Source: CAYNTG01 sp964400105
GTDB taxonomy: Bacteria; UBP14; UBA6098
Length of the DNA: 45,063 bases
Assembly: GCA_964400105.1 (NCBI GenBank)
Contig: CAYNTG010000011.1
Span: 1-45,063, forward strand
Direction of reading: 5' to 3'
The position numbers and the translations under genes were made by a program. The notes under the pieces are model-generated. The model was given only the letters and a program-made list of their open reading frames with translations. It ran no database searches and was not told the DNA's origin. Below, one piece after another: positions 25,233-32,350 of this stretch. Positions within the stretch are counted from its first letter, which is position 1, and each line of letters begins with the position of its first letter.

Positions 25233-28200
25233 ATGGTTGAAAACAATAAAACATCGACTCAAAGCAGTATTCAACAGCCGTCTGCGGATATCTATCAACG
25301 ACTCGCTTTCACCGACGAGCTGACAGGTCTGCGTAACCACCGCTTCCTGAAATATCGCGCGCCGGCTTACATCAACGCCGCACGAAAGTCGAGGGTCAAT
25401 CTCTGCCTGGCAATGATGGACATGGACGGCTTCAAGAATGTCAACGATACATATGGCCATAACGCCGGCGATATGCTTCTCGCCAACTTCGGCAAGCTCA
25501 TAACGGATTACGTTGGAAAACACGGCGTTCCAATCCGTTACGCCGGAGACGAGTTTGTGGCTTTGCTTTATGACATGAATAAATCGAGTTCCAAGCGGTT
25601 CTTCGACGGTTTTTTGAGAAAACTTGACGAAACACACATAGATATCGGTGACGGCCAAACATTAAAGATCAAGATAAGTATCGGTATCGCCAGCTATCCC
25701 AACGATGCCGAGGATTACGAAAGCCTCTTCAAGCGCTCCGACGAGGCACTTTATGTTGCTAAAGAATCGGGCAAGGGAATCGTCCTTACATACCCTGACG
25801 AGGGCAAACTCGTCGCGCCGGGGAATATCTCCACGATTTTTCCCGTGGAAGAGATGGTTGGTTTCGACGGGGTCTTATCCGAGCTAAAACTTTTGACGAT
25901 CGACCGCGTCGTCGGAGCGGAAGCCCAGCAGGAAATCGCATTTGTTTGCGGTGATCGTGGTGCTGGCAAAACAAGGCTTCTTCAAGAGCTGCGAAAATCC
26001 GCCGAAAACCGAGGTATAAGCACAATCTTCGCCACCGGAGCGCCATCGCAGAATAGCCCGTATATGCCGCTTATAAAGGCGATAGCGGAACCGCTTAACA
26101 ACGATAATGAACTTCTCTCAGAGATAGCGCTCAAACTTACTATGTTCGAGCGAAAAGAATTGGTTTCGAGCATACCTGCATTGGATTCGCTTCAGCCGAC
26201 AATCATGGGCGATAAGGAGGATAGGGATACACTCGTTTTCAAGGCTCTCAACAAGATACTTTTCGGATTGCTTCGAAATAGTCGTTTGCTGATCGTCCTC
26301 GACGATGCACACCTGATCGACCTCTCCAGTTTGCGCTTCATCGATTCGTTTGTATCGGAATTCTCGAAAAGCAATATCGATCTCGCTTTCGGGATAATTA
26401 CCCAGGTTGAAGGCGGTGCGGAAAGCAATCTGGCGAATCTTGTTAAAGCTATTCCTAAGTTGGCGCAAACCGCCGAGATATCGAGGGTGGAACTGCCTAA
26501 ACTCGGCGATCTGGCGATCGCGGGGATAATCTACCAGATAACCGGCCATATCAAGATTCCGCCCCTTTCTTTAAAAGCGCTTCTCACGCGAACCGACGGG
26601 AACCCGCTTTTCGTCGAGGAGCAGTTGAAACTCGCCATCGAGCGAGGCTTGATCGAATACGACGGGACCAACTGGAGGGTAGATAATTTCAGCGTGGACG
26701 ACCTTCCAGAATCGCTCGAGGAGATCGCCAAAGAGCGTGTGGAAAGCATTTCCGCCAACGACAAAGAGGTCCTTTCGAATGCCGCCGTCATCGGTGAGAA
26801 TTTCGATGTAAAGGTTCTCGCGAATATCATAAATCGCGATGAGCAAGAGGTTCAAGACTCCCTCGATGCGGCGCGTAAAGCGCATATCATACAGGAAGAC
26901 CTTACGGGCGAATCTGACTACGCGTTCCACTCCGACGCCAGCCGGGGCGCCTTTTATAATCTCATTCAACCGGAGGATCGCAGGGAGATTCATTACAAGG
27001 TAGCCGAGGCGGAAAAAGCGCTGTTCGAAGGCCATCTCGACGATATTATGGGCGAGTTGGCATATCATTTTCAGGAGGCCGAAAGGTGGGATAAGGCGGT
27101 CGAACTCCTCTCCGCGACTGGCGACAGGCAGTTACAGGCCCAGATTCCGGATGCGGTCAGGAGAATGCTGCACAGGCGTCTTTATGTCGACGATCAAGTC
27201 AGCGCAAAGCAACTTGTGTCTGACGATCTGCAGAAAGCGTTTCTTGCATTGAAGGACCTTCGTATAGCGATACAATCGTATAGGTTTTATCCACCACAAA
27301 ACATCAATGTCCAGAAAACGATTAAGAAAGCGTTCGAGGAAATCTCCGAAATTTTGCAGAATGTGTCTTTGGTTAGCCTTTCACTTACACCGGATGCGCT
27401 GCTTATAAACGCTCAGGAGCCTCAGACAACCACCAAGGACCAGCATCTGGTTAGCGAGTATCGGAAGTTGTTCTCGCGTTATAATCTAAACGGCGTCATA
27501 TTTATGGAGGGTATGACAATCGAGGAGCTGACCGGATTCATATCGATCTTCAAGATGCCGCGCGAGGATGTTATCGAGCGCTGGGATGCCGTAATCGACG
27601 AGAAGAATCTTAAGAATATCAAGCCCGACCAAACGATCTATGTCGCGGTGGGGGCACAAAGTTCGCAGCTCGACGGAGGGAATAAGGCGGTTCGCCTGAG
27701 CGCGGGACCCAGCGACGAGGAGCAAGCAGAGATCGCGCGGGAAATCGTTGCGAGGGTGGATGAGCTTATGGGCAAATTCCGGAACGAAAGCGAGGAGCTA
27801 TTAAAAAATCTTCAAACCGGATATCTGAACAACAAATCGACCGAGAAACTTATAGACACACTGAAGGAGCTTGGCGGTTTTGTCTCTGATGGATCGCGAC
27901 CACAGTTCAATATCTTCGCAGATGCTTCTACTGTTCAAGGAATCGCTGACACACAGTCTTCTGAGCAACCCGCTCCGGTGCAAAAGCAAGACACCGAGCA
28001 ACCCGTTTCCACATATATGTCGGTGAAAAATTGGGTTCACTCGCTCGCAAGCGAGGATAGAACCGAGAAAGCAAATGCCGTCCAGAATCTGATCAAATCC
28101 GGAGAGGAATCCGTCGAGGAATGCGTTACCGGTATTATGGACGCTTCCGATCTAAAATCCCGTCAGCTCATGGCGGTGATCCTGAATCGAATAGGCGAGC

Positions 28201-28826
28201 ACGGTGTTAAGTCATATTCACGCACACTGGCGAGGGACCTCTCGCCGGGCGATCTTATCGCTCTTTTGTCCGTTGCGGAGTTCTTCCGGGAGGATATAGG
28301 CGTTCAGAATAGGGTCACCGAGCTTGTATTCAGCCCATTCGATGAAATTCGTTCGGTTTCTATTAATAAGCTCAGCGATTTTTCGTCGAGGCTGAGGATT
28401 AGCGTGCTGGATAAGGCTTTATCCTCATCTGAAACCGACCTTGTCGTCGAGGCGATTTACCAGATCGGTAAGCTGGAACTGCACGATAAGATTCCCCAGC
28501 TGATTCGATTTATCGGTAAGAAGTCTATAGAAAGCAGATTACCGGATATATCCATCACAGGCGCTGCGATGTGGTCGTTGGGCAACATCAAGGCATCGCA
28601 AGCCGTCGATCAATTGATAATGCTATCAAAACCTAGCGGTTTTTTTCACAAATCAATGCCGGTCGAGATCAGAATCGAAGCCGTGAACGCACTCGCTATG
28701 ACCGGTGGAGGGCGAGCGATTAAGGCTTTGAAAAGGCTATCGAAAAGACGAAACGATCCTGCCGGGGAAGCAGCCAAAAACGCGCTCGAAAAGAACATTC
28801 CGAAGGTCGAAGGAAGTGAAGAATGA
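25233..28826 (+). CDS. GGDEF domain - AAA-type ATPase - HEAT repeat signalling protein
   Basis: A 1197-residue cytoplasmic protein. Residues 20-185 are a diguanylate-cyclase-type GGDEF domain (AFTDELTGLRNHRFL, MMDMDGFKNVNDTYGH, signature AGDEF at 104-108, ISIGIASYP). The first Gly is Ala, a variant often still active, and no RxxD I-site is seen five residues before it. Residues 215-560 are an AAA_16/STAND-like NTPase with Walker A GDRGAGKT (240-247) and Walker B LLIVLDDAH (352-360). A helical region follows (560-1000), including a low-complexity linker, then HEAT-like repeats (about 990-1190) with DEIRSVSINKLSDF and TGAAMWSLGNIKASQA. No membrane segment. It starts two bases after recG and overlaps the next gene by ATGA. 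Output is unknown. Confidence 0.8.
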   Translation: MVENNKTSTQSSIQQPSADIYQRLAFTDELTGLRNHRFLKYRAPAYINAARKSRVNLCLAMMDMDGFKNVNDTYGHNAGDMLLANFGKLITDYVGKHGVPIRYAGDEFVALLYDMNKSSSKRFFDGFLRKLDETHIDIGDGQTLKIKISIGIASYPNDAEDYESLFKRSDEALYVAKESGKGIVLTYPDEGKLVAPGNISTIFPVEEMVGFDGVLSELKLLTIDRVVGAEAQQEIAFVCGDRGAGKTRLLQELRKSAENRGISTIFATGAPSQNSPYMPLIKAIAEPLNNDNELLSEIALKLTMFERKELVSSIPALDSLQPTIMGDKEDRDTLVFKALNKILFGLLRNSRLLIVLDDAHLIDLSSLRFIDSFVSEFSKSNIDLAFGIITQVEGGAESNLANLVKAIPKLAQTAEISRVELPKLGDLAIAGIIYQITGHIKIPPLSLKALLTRTDGNPLFVEEQLKLAIERGLIEYDGTNWRVDNFSVDDLPESLEEIAKERVESISANDKEVLSNAAVIGENFDVKVLANIINRDEQEVQDSLDAARKAHIIQEDLTGESDYAFHSDASRGAFYNLIQPEDRREIHYKVAEAEKALFEGHLDDIMGELAYHFQEAERWDKAVELLSATGDRQLQAQIPDAVRRMLHRRLYVDDQVSAKQLVSDDLQKAFLALKDLRIAIQSYRFYPPQNINVQKTIKKAFEEISEILQNVSLVSLSLTPDALLINAQEPQTTTKDQHLVSEYRKLFSRYNLNGVIFMEGMTIEELTGFISIFKMPREDVIERWDAVIDEKNLKNIKPDQTIYVAVGAQSSQLDGGNKAVRLSAGPSDEEQAEIAREIVARVDELMGKFRNESEELLKNLQTGYLNNKSTEKLIDTLKELGGFVSDGSRPQFNIFADASTVQGIADTQSSEQPAPVQKQDTEQPVSTYMSVKNWVHSLASEDRTEKANAVQNLIKSGEESVEECVTGIMDASDLKSRQLMAVILNRIGEHGVKSYSRTLARDLSPGDLIALLSVAEFFREDIGVQNRVTELVFSPFDEIRSVSINKLSDFSSRLRISVLDKALSSSETDLVVEAIYQIGKLELHDKIPQLIRFIGKKSIESRLPDISITGAAMWSLGNIKASQAVDQLIMLSKPSGFFHKSMPVEIRIEAVNALAMTGGGRAIKALKRLSKRRNDPAGEAAKNALEKNIPKVEGSEE

Positions 28827-29398
28827 GTTTGACAAACATGAAATTCAAGATACTGCCACGACCACACGATCTTTCCGGCGAAGAGCTTCGTGCGCATTGG
28901 GCGTATAAAAACTTCGGCCTCCAGGGAGACTCGATCGTTGCGTTTCGTGGATTGTTCGATGTCCCACACGAGTTGTGGATCGATCTGGACCCGACGATAC
29001 AAAAATCGGATATACATTCGGCCGACATGCTGCATTTCGTCGTCGAGCATTTTAACAGCACGCTTCGGGAGACGTTGTTGCGGCAATATATCCTCGTATC
29101 GATCCTCGAGGAGAAGCTTCTGCATCGAATGAGCGATGTCGAGCATCGACTCGTGCGCCTCGGCGAGGATTTATTCGATGGCGAGAACCGGCTCACCGTA
29201 ACGGCCGCCGGAAGCACGCCAGTATCGAATAAGCTTCACCTCGGTATATATATCGATCCTGAGTTTTTAAAAGGTGTCCATGGTCTCAAGGCATATAATA
29301 TCAAGGCTCTCGAACTTGCCGAGATTGTAATAAATCAATATCGAGCCGAGATGCGTCGGCTCGAAGAAAAATCGTGGCGGATTAGAGCGATTACATAA
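28823..29398 (+). CDS. DUF366-like protein
   Basis: The 191-residue protein has the string ELRAHWAYKNFGLQGDSIVA and VAFRGLFDVPHELWIDLDP, then DMLHFVVEHFN and RQYILVSILEEKLL. These match my memory of the DUF366 family (about 190 residues, function unknown, in archaea and some bacteria). It is soluble with no signal peptide. Its ATG overlaps the preceding stop (ATGA), so it is coupled to the GGDEF-ATPase protein and is the best candidate for its partner. Charged helical C-terminus. Family assignment is from recall. Confidence 0.6.
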   Translation: MSLTNMKFKILPRPHDLSGEELRAHWAYKNFGLQGDSIVAFRGLFDVPHELWIDLDPTIQKSDIHSADMLHFVVEHFNSTLRETLLRQYILVSILEEKLLHRMSDVEHRLVRLGEDLFDGENRLTVTAAGSTPVSNKLHLGIYIDPEFLKGVHGLKAYNIKALELAEIVINQYRAEMRRLEEKSWRIRAIT

Positions 29399-29410
29399 TG
29401 GAGGAAATCG

Positions 29411-29734
29411 ATGTCCGATGAAAGAATCAAAGCGACCGAAACCGGGATGCTTTTTTACGATCTTTTGATCCTTTTGAGGCAGCTCGTTCGAAGCCAGCTC
29501 GGATATGTTCAAAACCCCGAGACGGGCGAATTCCCGAAGGACGTGAAGTCCGCGAGGCATCTTGTGGATATGATTTCCGTTCTTCAGGAAAAAACGAAAG
29601 GAAATCTTACCGAACAGGAGACCACGGTTCTCGAAAACCTTTTGAGTGAATTGCGGATGGCTTGTGTTAAAGCCGGGAACGCAGAAACGGATGACGAGAA
29701 GGACGAGGCCGATTTGGCGAACGATGAGGGATAA
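29411..29734 (+). CDS. DUF1844 family protein
   Basis: The 107-residue protein carries DLLILLRQLVRSQLGYVQNP, AKSARHL-type region (DVKSARHLVDMI), LQEKTKGNLTEQE and a C-terminal acidic tail (DDEKDEADLANDEG). The LQEKTKGNLT string is the signature of DUF1844, a small conserved family of unknown function. GGAGG at 29400-29404 precedes the ATG. It sits between the DUF366-like gene and pcm in the same run. Confidence 0.8.
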   Translation: MSDERIKATETGMLFYDLLILLRQLVRSQLGYVQNPETGEFPKDVKSARHLVDMISVLQEKTKGNLTEQETTVLENLLSELRMACVKAGNAETDDEKDEADLANDEG

Positions 29735-30368
29735 CGATAGAGATATGGAGCGCAGTGAGATGGTCGAAAGAACCATTCTCTCGCGCGGCATCGCGGACGA
29801 AGCGGTTATCCACGCCATGATGAAAGTCGAGAGGCACCGTTTTGTTTTGGATGAATATTCACAGGAGGCTTACGAGGATACGCCACTTCCTATCGGACAC
29901 GGTCAGACTATCAGCCAGCCATATATCGTCGCAAAAATGACGGAGCTTGCCGGGATCGATTCGACAAGCCAGGTTTTGGAGATCGGGAGTGGCAGCGGTT
30001 ATCAGGCCGCTATATTGGCCGAGATAGCGAGGTCCGTGTTCACAATCGAGATCGACCGAGACCTCGCGACGCTCGCAAAAAAGACTCTCGATTCCCTTGG
30101 CTATAAAAATATCCATTTCCATTGCGGCGACGGATATCGAGGTTGGCCGGAGCACTCCATGTTCGACGCGATCGTCGTTACAGCCGCACCGACTCGAATA
30201 CCGAAGCCGCTCCTCGATCAACTCGCCGATGGCGGCAGGCTCGTGATACCAGTCGGAGATCGCTATCAGGAATTGAAGGTCGTAACCATTTTTAAAGGCG
30301 AGCAATCCACGAGAAGCATCATACCGGTTCGATTCGTTCCCATGACCGGGGAGATTTTAGAGGTATGA
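29724..30368 (+). CDS. pcm: Protein-L-isoaspartate O-methyltransferase
   Basis: Repairs isoaspartyl residues in aged proteins using S-adenosylmethionine. The product (214 residues from 29724) has MVERTILSRGI, KVERHRFV, LPIGHGQTISQPYIVAKM, the SAM motif VLEIGSGSGYQAAILAE, IEIDRDLA, GDGYRGWPEHSMFDAIVVTA and DGGRLVIPVG, all matching Pcm. The ATG at 29724 overlaps the DUF1844 stop by 11 bases; the ATG at 29745 is an equally plausible start with GAGGG upstream. The next gene overlaps by four bases (ATGA). Confidence 0.92.
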   Translation: MRDNDRDMERSEMVERTILSRGIADEAVIHAMMKVERHRFVLDEYSQEAYEDTPLPIGHGQTISQPYIVAKMTELAGIDSTSQVLEIGSGSGYQAAILAEIARSVFTIEIDRDLATLAKKTLDSLGYKNIHFHCGDGYRGWPEHSMFDAIVVTAAPTRIPKPLLDQLADGGRLVIPVGDRYQELKVVTIFKGEQSTRSIIPVRFVPMTGEILEV

Positions 30369-30640
30369 AAAAACCGAATCTCCGGCGGATTGCTGAAACC
30401 TCGACGATTCTGCTTTTCCTGTTTTTTTGTTTGGCAATTGCTGCAATTTCATGCAAAATCGCGGAGATCGAGGGAACCCGAATGTCGTGGAATATCGCGA
30501 TAAAAAGCTTCGATCTGTTTTTCGACTTTGTATTCGTGCAAAATGGACAATACATCCATGCCTTTATTGCCTGTATTCTTGGCGTTCTCGTGATCCTGTG
30601 GAGAAACGATTCTGAAGAGGAACGGGCGGTTGAGAGATGA
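30365..30640 (+). CDS. Small two-helix membrane protein of unknown function
   Basis: The 91-residue protein has two clear hydrophobic segments: TILLFLFFCLAIAAISC (about 14-30) and IHAFIACILGVLVILW (about 64-79), with a basic N-terminus and an acidic C-terminus (RNDSEEERAVER). I recognise no family. The four-base overlaps with pcm on the left (ATGA) and with the LVIVD gene on the right (ATGA) make translational coupling likely and support it as a real gene. Confidence 0.65.
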   Translation: MKKPNLRRIAETSTILLFLFFCLAIAAISCKIAEIEGTRMSWNIAIKSFDLFFDFVFVQNGQYIHAFIACILGVLVILWRNDSEEERAVER

Positions 30641-31932
30641 GATTTTCTAATAGCCTGTCGATTCTTGCGATCTGTGCGCTTTCGACGACGCCATTTTCTG
30701 CGGACAGCCTGAATATTCGGCTTTTGGGAAGGTTCACCGCTACATCGCCGGAGGGGTTGATCGTTGTCGAGGATAGGGCGTTCGTGGCCAATTCATCCGG
30801 CGGCCTGCAGGTTTTGGACGTCTCCGATCCGGGACATCCATCGGAACTGGGATACCTTTTTCTTCCGGGAAATGCTACCGGCGTATGTCGGGTGGGCGAT
30901 AACATAGGGGTCGCTTGCTCGGACAACACATTTCGAATCCTCGATGCGAGCGATCCTTCGGAAATCGATTCGATAGGAACCTTCCTTTCAGGATCGGCTG
31001 TCCATAAGTGCTGCTCGATCGGCGATACGGTTTATCTAAATGGCGGCGCATTCTCGGTCGTCGATTGTTCGACACCGGGTGCGATCTCCGGGATCGGAGT
31101 TTCCCCCGATGTTTTCGACCACTCGCGTTTTGCGGTAGCGCCGCCCTATGCGTATCTTGCGGAGAAGAACTACGGCCTTTCCGTGGTCGATATATCGGAT
31201 CCGTCGTTGCCGGTTGGCGCCGGGCGTTATTTTGCTCTGGAGGAGTATATCCGCGGTGTTGCGGTTGGAAGGCGCGGCAGGATCTATCTGGCGGCCAATT
31301 CCGGGGTCTTCGTTCTCGAATGGAGCGGCGATTCGCTCGTGGAGATCGGCTTCTGGGCATCGCCGGACGATGCACACGATATCGTGGTGGACGGCATTTA
31401 TGCATTCGTTGTCTGTGGATCGGCGGGACTGCGCATTCTGGATATTTCCGATCCGGCGGACATTGTGGAGGTGGGGCATTATGTTCTCGGCTCGGAGTGC
31501 ACAGATATCTTCCTAGACTATCCGGTGGCATGGGTTACCGGCCTTTGGGCGAGGGTTAACGCTATGGATATCTCGCCGTTTGCACCGGTCGGGGAGGTTT
31601 GTCCGCGCCCCGAAAATTTTGCTTTGAAGGCATATCCCAACCCGTTCAATTCGGCGGTTACGATTTCCGTAGGGGAGGGTCTTGTGCCCTCCCGCATCGA
31701 GATATTCGACATCGCCGGGCGTCTGGTGGAACCACTCTGTCCTTCGGACATCTCCCCTGTTAGGGGAGACACAGAACGGGATGTCGCGCAGCGACAGGGG
31801 GATTCTTTTACGTGGTCTCCAGCTCCCTCCCTCCCCTCCGGCGTCTATTTCGTGCGGGCGCGGTTTGCCCCGGACTGGCCTACGGCAAGGCTCACCGACC
31901 AAATTACCAAACGGGTCGTGTATTTAAAATAA
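30637..31932 (+). CDS. LVIVD-repeat secreted protein with interrupted T9SS sorting domain
   Basis: A secreted 431-residue protein. After a signal peptide (SILAICALSTTPFSA) come about six LVIVD-type beta-propeller repeats (30-315), for example GLQVLDVSDPGHP, YGLSVVDISDPSLP and GLRILDISDPADI. The C-terminus is a Por-type (T9SS) sorting domain: YPNPFNSAVTI, IEIFDIAGRLV, LPSGVYFVRARF. Two in-frame repeats interrupt it: VGEGLVPSR, encoded by a copy of the GTAG-family repeat (31667-31694), and about 20 residues from a second hairpin element (31737-31797). Neither introduces a stop, so the tail may still work. It is the last gene of the recG run, overlapping the preceding gene by ATGA. Its 3' flank is a repeat cluster. 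Confidence 0.8.
   Translation: MRFSNSLSILAICALSTTPFSADSLNIRLLGRFTATSPEGLIVVEDRAFVANSSGGLQVLDVSDPGHPSELGYLFLPGNATGVCRVGDNIGVACSDNTFRILDASDPSEIDSIGTFLSGSAVHKCCSIGDTVYLNGGAFSVVDCSTPGAISGIGVSPDVFDHSRFAVAPPYAYLAEKNYGLSVVDISDPSLPVGAGRYFALEEYIRGVAVGRRGRIYLAANSGVFVLEWSGDSLVEIGFWASPDDAHDIVVDGIYAFVVCGSAGLRILDISDPADIVEVGHYVLGSECTDIFLDYPVAWVTGLWARVNAMDISPFAPVGEVCPRPENFALKAYPNPFNSAVTISVGEGLVPSRIEIFDIAGRLVEPLCPSDISPVRGDTERDVAQRQGDSFTWSPAPSLPSGVYFVRARFAPDWPTARLTDQITKRVVYLK
31667..31694. repeat. Half copy of the GTAG repeat inside the T9SS tail coding sequence
   Basis: CCGTAGGGGAGGG, then TCTTGTGCCCTCCCG, identical in form to the left half of the copies at 14, 419 and 32075. It is read in frame as VGEGLVPSR within the LVIVD protein tail. 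Confidence 0.75.
31737..31797. repeat. Second hairpin element inside the T9SS tail coding sequence
   Basis: Bounded by CTGTC (31737-31741) and GACAG (31793-31797), with a small GTCC-TTC-GGAC hairpin and a perfect TCTCCCCT-GTT-AGGGGAGA hairpin (31751-31769). It is in frame, encoding most of CPSDISPVRGDTERDVAQRQ. Only one copy is visible, so its repeat nature is inferred from structure. Confidence 0.5.
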
Positions 31933-31972
31933 CTGTAGGGTAGAGGCATGTGATTCTGCATGCCGTATAACG

Positions 31973-32024
31973 GTAGAACAGACATTCTTGTCTGTTCAAA
32001 ATCAGACAGGAATGTCCGACCTAC
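31973..32024. repeat. GTAG...CTAC element with nested inverted repeats (distinct core)
   Basis: Starts GTAG (31973) and ends CTAC (32021-32024). Inside, CAGACATTCTTGTCTG and CAGACAGGAATGTC are related inverted sequences. It shares the end signature of the repeat family at 14/419/32075 but not the interior. A further inverted pair, GGCATG/CATGCC, lies just before it at 31946-31963. Confidence 0.55.
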
Positions 32025-32074
32025 CGACGGTCGAGATATTCGACATCGCCGGGCGGCGCGTTGCGGAAATGCCC
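32025..32074 (+). pseudogene. Fragment of a T9SS sorting-domain coding sequence
   Basis: A 25-base stretch at 32031-32055 is identical to 31697-31721 in the LVIVD gene and would encode VEIFDIAGRRVAEM, a sorting-domain core. It is wedged between two repeats and lacks start, signal and YPNPFN motif. It looks like a duplicated or shuffled piece of such a tail. Confidence 0.6.
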
Positions 32075-32152
32075 GTAGGGGAGGGTCTCCGTGCCCTCCC
32101 GTTCGTCGGTCCCGGAAATAACGCCACGGGAGACCACAAGGGTCTCCCCTAC
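32075..32152. repeat. GTAG...CTAC-ended palindromic repeat, copy 3
   Basis: GTAGGGG (32075-32081) and CCCCTAC (32146-32152) are inverted ends. Its core GAGGGTCTCCGTGCCCTCCC matches the left half of copies 1 and 2. It closes the cluster of repeats after the LVIVD gene. The bases from 32153 to 32350 are AT-rich and hold the ribosome binding site of the next gene; no gene is seen. Confidence 0.75.
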
Positions 32153-32350
32153 TATCGATTGAAAACGCCGATTATCGGGCTACGGCGAAAAAATTTTTTG
32201 ACTTTATGACGAAAAAAATTATCTTACAATAGTTAATCGTTTTTCTGTTTTCTTTAGTTGAATAAGAAAAAAAAGATTAAGCGTTGCGGATCAAATAGTT
32301 TAAATTTCGAAAAACATAATCGTGAACTCAGGCATTAACACGGAGGGAAT

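Noticed and set aside
32198..32230. TTGACT...TACAAT as a promoter before 32351
   Set aside because: The spacer is 21 bases and the alternative -10 gives 15, so I cannot assign it.
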